Assembly: GCA_016931995.1 (NCBI GenBank) | Contig: JAFGDS010000050.1 | Span: forward strand, 1-37,172 | Origin: Pirellulales bacterium | GTDB lineage: Bacteria; Planctomycetota; Planctomycetia; Pirellulales; Thermoguttaceae | DNA length: 37,172 nt | Direction of reading: 5' to 3' | Shown here: positions 34,809 to 37,172 of the stretch, piece by piece | Position numbering within the stretch: the stretch's first letter is position 1 | Layout of the letters: each line of letters opens with the position of its first letter | Position numbers and translations under genes: made by a program | The notes under the pieces: model-generated | What the model saw: the letters and a program-made list of their open reading frames with translations, nothing else | What the model was told of the DNA's origin: nothing | Database searches by the model: none

Positions 34809-36887
34809 CTAATTCCAGATTCTCCAATACCGTGCGCCGGTTTCTGTTGTCATCGGGACAAGACGTTGCCGATCATCCGGATCGGCGTTGCGCCGAATCA
34901 AATCGAAGAGATCGTGCAGTATCGCCGCCGCCTCCGCATAGTAGCTGTGCCCGAGGCTCAATATATCGAATCCGGGCACCTCGATCGTATCCACGCCCTC
35001 GACGACGGTGACGGGCGGGATGAAGCCGGCTCTCGCATAATCGTGAATCCAACCGGACAACCCCAATGCCTTGTCCTTCGGCGACGCGTAAAGTGTAGTG
35101 CGATCTGACATCGTCTGGCATAGCGCCGCCAAGTCTCGAAAGAGATCGACGTCGACGTCGGGTGCCGCAAGGAAGATCTGCCTAAACTTCGTCGGCGTAT
35201 GCACACTCACGTTGCTCGTGATGCGTTGAAGAGCCCTGAGAAGCCCGCGATTCCCCATGCTATGGGCAATCAAGTATACGTAATCGGAAGATACTTCCTG
35301 AACAAAACGGATCAGAAAGTCCGTTATGGCCGCCTCGCTCGCCTCAATGCTCGCCTCGTCCGCGTGGTATCCTGTCGCGTCACCCTGCGATGGCCAACTG
35401 AAGAAGGCCGTTTCCCCGGGCATCTTCAGATCGAATCCGATCTGCGCCGCCCGCTTCGCGGCCTCGTCAAACTCCACGTTGTAACCGTGCAGGAACACCA
35501 ACGACTGGCGCTCATCCTCGGGGTGGCTGGCTATCTCGTCGCGAACCGTGCTCCAGAAGACCTCTCGCGCCAACTCCGCGCGACTCCTGACAAACAGTCG
35601 CCCTCGTTCGATTCTTAGGCAACGTCGCCACCAACTATCGTCGATGCTGCCAAACCTGTGGGATTCCGGTATGGCCACTTTGCACGATCCATAATGCGTT
35701 GTCTGATCGCGTTCCGATCCATATCCTTTGGAAGGATCGCTCGCGTCAATTGGCTTCCGATTCGTGCCGTACCAGACGGTGTACTCCCAATGCGCAAGCT
35801 GGTGGCGAACGGATCCGGGACGTGGTGGAATCCTGACGGACACGAGTTGTTTTGTTGGCGGCTCCTTCGTTCCGACGTAGGCGGCCCATCGCTCGTCGGA
35901 AGCCTGAAGACCCAAGCCCAGCAATTCAAACACGCGGACAAGTCCAGGCCGATTTGCCTCCTCGCAGTCCGCAAAGGGCACCCAGGCACGCAATTCGCTC
36001 TTCGTGTCGTTCGCAAGCTTCAAAAGCATGTCCACTAGCACTCGGGCGTATCCCTGCCTCCGATACGTGGGCCAGACGAAGAACTCGTCGACGTCGAGGA
36101 ATTGCCCCCTGCGCACGGCAAACGCCCAAGCCAAACGGTCTCCGGTCGCCGCGTCCACGATCTCGCGCCCATGGACGCCAAAATCGGAATCGATGCTGGA
36201 TTTCCACGAAAGACACACGATGCCAGTGGTGGCCTGGATCGGTGTTATGACTCCGAGGCCAACAACGGACCATGCCTCGATGATGTCACGGTCGAAACAA
36301 TCTTTCGGCAAGTAGCCCCATCCGTGATCCCCCCACTCCTCACCCCACGAATTCGGAAATCTGAAAACATTGCGGCGTGGATCGAAATCCCTAAGGCCAG
36401 CGCTGTGTGCTCCGGAAGGAACAGCGTTGTCGCCAGGGAGTGGAATGACGCCACCGGGCGGGTCAAACCAATCATCGGTGATCTCCAACGCAAGATTCAC
36501 TGGCCGGCTTCGTTGAAGAAGGACTTGACATTCCTGGGCGTCGCGAACACGGAAATAGTGATGCAATCGCACGTTCCGCGCGGCTGCATCCATTTCAGGG
36601 GTCAGCTCTTCCGTGGTAGTACCGTGCGGACAGTGGCGTTCACCCACCATTCCCCAGAAACGTGACACTCGCAGATCGTTGATCGGCCAAACGCCCTCCG
36701 AATCCTCCAGATGAGTCCGACCTTCGAGCTCACGGGTCTTCCAGAAGCCGTATATGGGGCTCAAAAGCGAGTAGTCGTCGGAGAAGAACTCATTGGCAAT
36801 CTGGCGCGGCACCTTGTGCCGGCGGGCGCTCGGCCCGGAGGCTCCAATCGGCTGCTCTTCGAAATAGTCGTAAAAAGCCTTCTCCAT
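34809..36887 (-). CDS. Papain-like (Cys-less) - GNAT - DUF900 alpha/beta hydrolase fusion
   Basis: A 692-residue cytoplasmic protein (no signal peptide or membrane helix) made of three modules. Residues about 10-210 look like a papain-fold domain: LSPIYGFWKTRELEG, His161 in SGAHSAGLRDFD, and Asn179 in RFPNSWGEEWGDHGWGYLP. No Cys occurs before residue 86, so the nucleophile expected near residues 15-25 is missing. Residues about 222-340 look like a GNAT acetyltransferase with FFVWPTYRRQGYARVLVDML as the acetyl-CoA loop. Residues about 365-665 are a DUF900-type alpha/beta hydrolase: VWYGTNRKP, FLHGYNVEFDEAAKRAAQ, nucleophile Ser543 in AHSMGNRGLL, APDVDVDLF, LYASPKDKAL and SLGHSYY. The ATG at 36887 follows GAGAGGGGG; the frame is closed by a TGA a few codons further up. 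Its base composition looks less GC-rich than its neighbours, suggesting transfer. Function is unknown. Confidence 0.82.
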   Translation of the reverse strand: MEKAFYDYFEEQPIGASGPSARRHKVPRQIANEFFSDDYSLLSPIYGFWKTRELEGRTHLEDSEGVWPINDLRVSRFWGMVGERHCPHGTTTEELTPEMDAAARNVRLHHYFRVRDAQECQVLLQRSRPVNLALEITDDWFDPPGGVIPLPGDNAVPSGAHSAGLRDFDPRRNVFRFPNSWGEEWGDHGWGYLPKDCFDRDIIEAWSVVGLGVITPIQATTGIVCLSWKSSIDSDFGVHGREIVDAATGDRLAWAFAVRRGQFLDVDEFFVWPTYRRQGYARVLVDMLLKLANDTKSELRAWVPFADCEEANRPGLVRVFELLGLGLQASDERWAAYVGTKEPPTKQLVSVRIPPRPGSVRHQLAHWEYTVWYGTNRKPIDASDPSKGYGSERDQTTHYGSCKVAIPESHRFGSIDDSWWRRCLRIERGRLFVRSRAELAREVFWSTVRDEIASHPEDERQSLVFLHGYNVEFDEAAKRAAQIGFDLKMPGETAFFSWPSQGDATGYHADEASIEASEAAITDFLIRFVQEVSSDYVYLIAHSMGNRGLLRALQRITSNVSVHTPTKFRQIFLAAPDVDVDLFRDLAALCQTMSDRTTLYASPKDKALGLSGWIHDYARAGFIPPVTVVEGVDTIEVPGFDILSLGHSYYAEAAAILHDLFDLIRRNADPDDRQRLVPMTTETGARYWRIWN

Positions 36888-37075
36888 AGCCCCCCTCTCA
36901 CAATGACGGGATCTCGCGCCCGTGCGTGTCATGGATCCGCGACATCACGCACGGCCACGTCGTTTGGGCATAATGGGTTCCCCAAAGGGTCGTCCGTGAA
37001 ACCGGCAGTTTACCCCGGATTGAGGGGCGCGCAAAGCCGGCCTGCCACGGCCCGCCAACGAGCCCACGCGTTGCC
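36888..37075. other. Upstream region of the fusion gene
   Basis: This stretch holds the fusion gene's ribosome site next to its ATG. A minus-strand open frame (ending at 36898) runs through it and into the tandem array, but it looks like chance: it has no start signal and repeats Trp-Gly at the array. No gene or clear promoter was found. Confidence 0.4.
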
Positions 37076-37172
37076 CCCCAATCCCCAGTCCCCAATCCCC
37101 AATCCCCAATCCCCAATCCCCAATCCCTAATCCCTAATCCCTAATCCCTAATCCCTAATCCCTAATCCCTAA
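37076..37172. repeat. Heptamer tandem array CCCCAAT / CCCTAAT, cut by window end
   Basis: Seven units of CCCCAAT (the second is CCCCAGT) run from 37076 to 37124 and switch abruptly to CCCTAAT, with six full copies and a partial seventh to the end of the window. The unit is seven bases long, unlike the six-base vertebrate telomere repeat. The full extent is unknown because the window ends inside it. Confidence 0.95.

Noticed and set aside
36898-37116. Small minus-strand gene in front of the fusion gene
   Set aside because: Its first residues are translated from the heptamer array, it has no ribosome site, and the rest has no recognisable features.
37076-37172. Telomere-like end
   Set aside because: CCCTAAT is a heptamer, not the hexamer CCCTAA of vertebrates, the gene content is bacterial, and the window simply ends there.

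Overview
The window reads as a piece of a chromosome from a GC-rich member of the Planctomycetota, most likely a Pirellulales-type lineage. The marker genes are two neighbouring DUF1559 proteins with N-terminal zinc ribbons, a secreted amylase carrying dockerin-like repeats and a PEP-CTERM tail, a PPi-type phosphofructokinase, and the order Xaa-Pro peptidase - accB - accC. The intergenic DNA is filled with short palindromic word-like repeats, also typical of this phylum. Taxonomy is inferred from gene content; no rRNA or tRNA gene was seen.

Layout. 1-4.5 kb: nucleotide synthesis on the minus strand (carB and a stand-alone GMP synthase ATP-pyrophosphatase). 5-8.8 kb: peptide use on the plus strand (peptidase T followed by an OPT-family transporter). 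8.8-11.3 kb, minus strand: an MGMT-like/endonuclease V fusion and glutamate dehydrogenase. 11.7-14.9 kb, minus strand: two DUF1559 proteins, a degenerate serine recombinase, a DnaQ-type exonuclease remnant and a CheY-like receiver. 15.4-16.3 kb: two small envelope proteins. 16.3-23.4 kb, minus strand: the exported amylase, fliG, a CheX-like phosphatase, a QueD/PTPS protein and an OleB/haloalkane-dehalogenase-like hydrolase. 23.6-26.2 kb: hemB (plus), then a small unknown protein and a membrane-anchored metallophosphoesterase (both minus). 26.3-34.2 kb, plus strand: pepQ-like peptidase, accB, accC, PPi-phosphofructokinase, an exported C45-type amidohydrolase and an exported clan-CD-like protein. 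34.2-37.2 kb: repeats, a remnant resembling a restriction-methylase tail, and a 692-residue fusion of a cysteine-less papain-like domain, a GNAT domain and a DUF900 alpha/beta hydrolase.

How it fits together. Most of the window is housekeeping or heterotrophic metabolism: peptide uptake and cleavage (pepT, OPT, pepQ), glutamate catabolism, starch attack outside the cell, glycolysis and fatty-acid precursor supply. The unusual parts are the terminal fusion protein, which sits in DNA that looks less GC-rich than the rest next to a possible restriction-modification scrap, the DNA-repair fusion, and a roughly 95-bp inverted-repeat element whose terminal CTAG supplies or abuts the stop codon of several genes.
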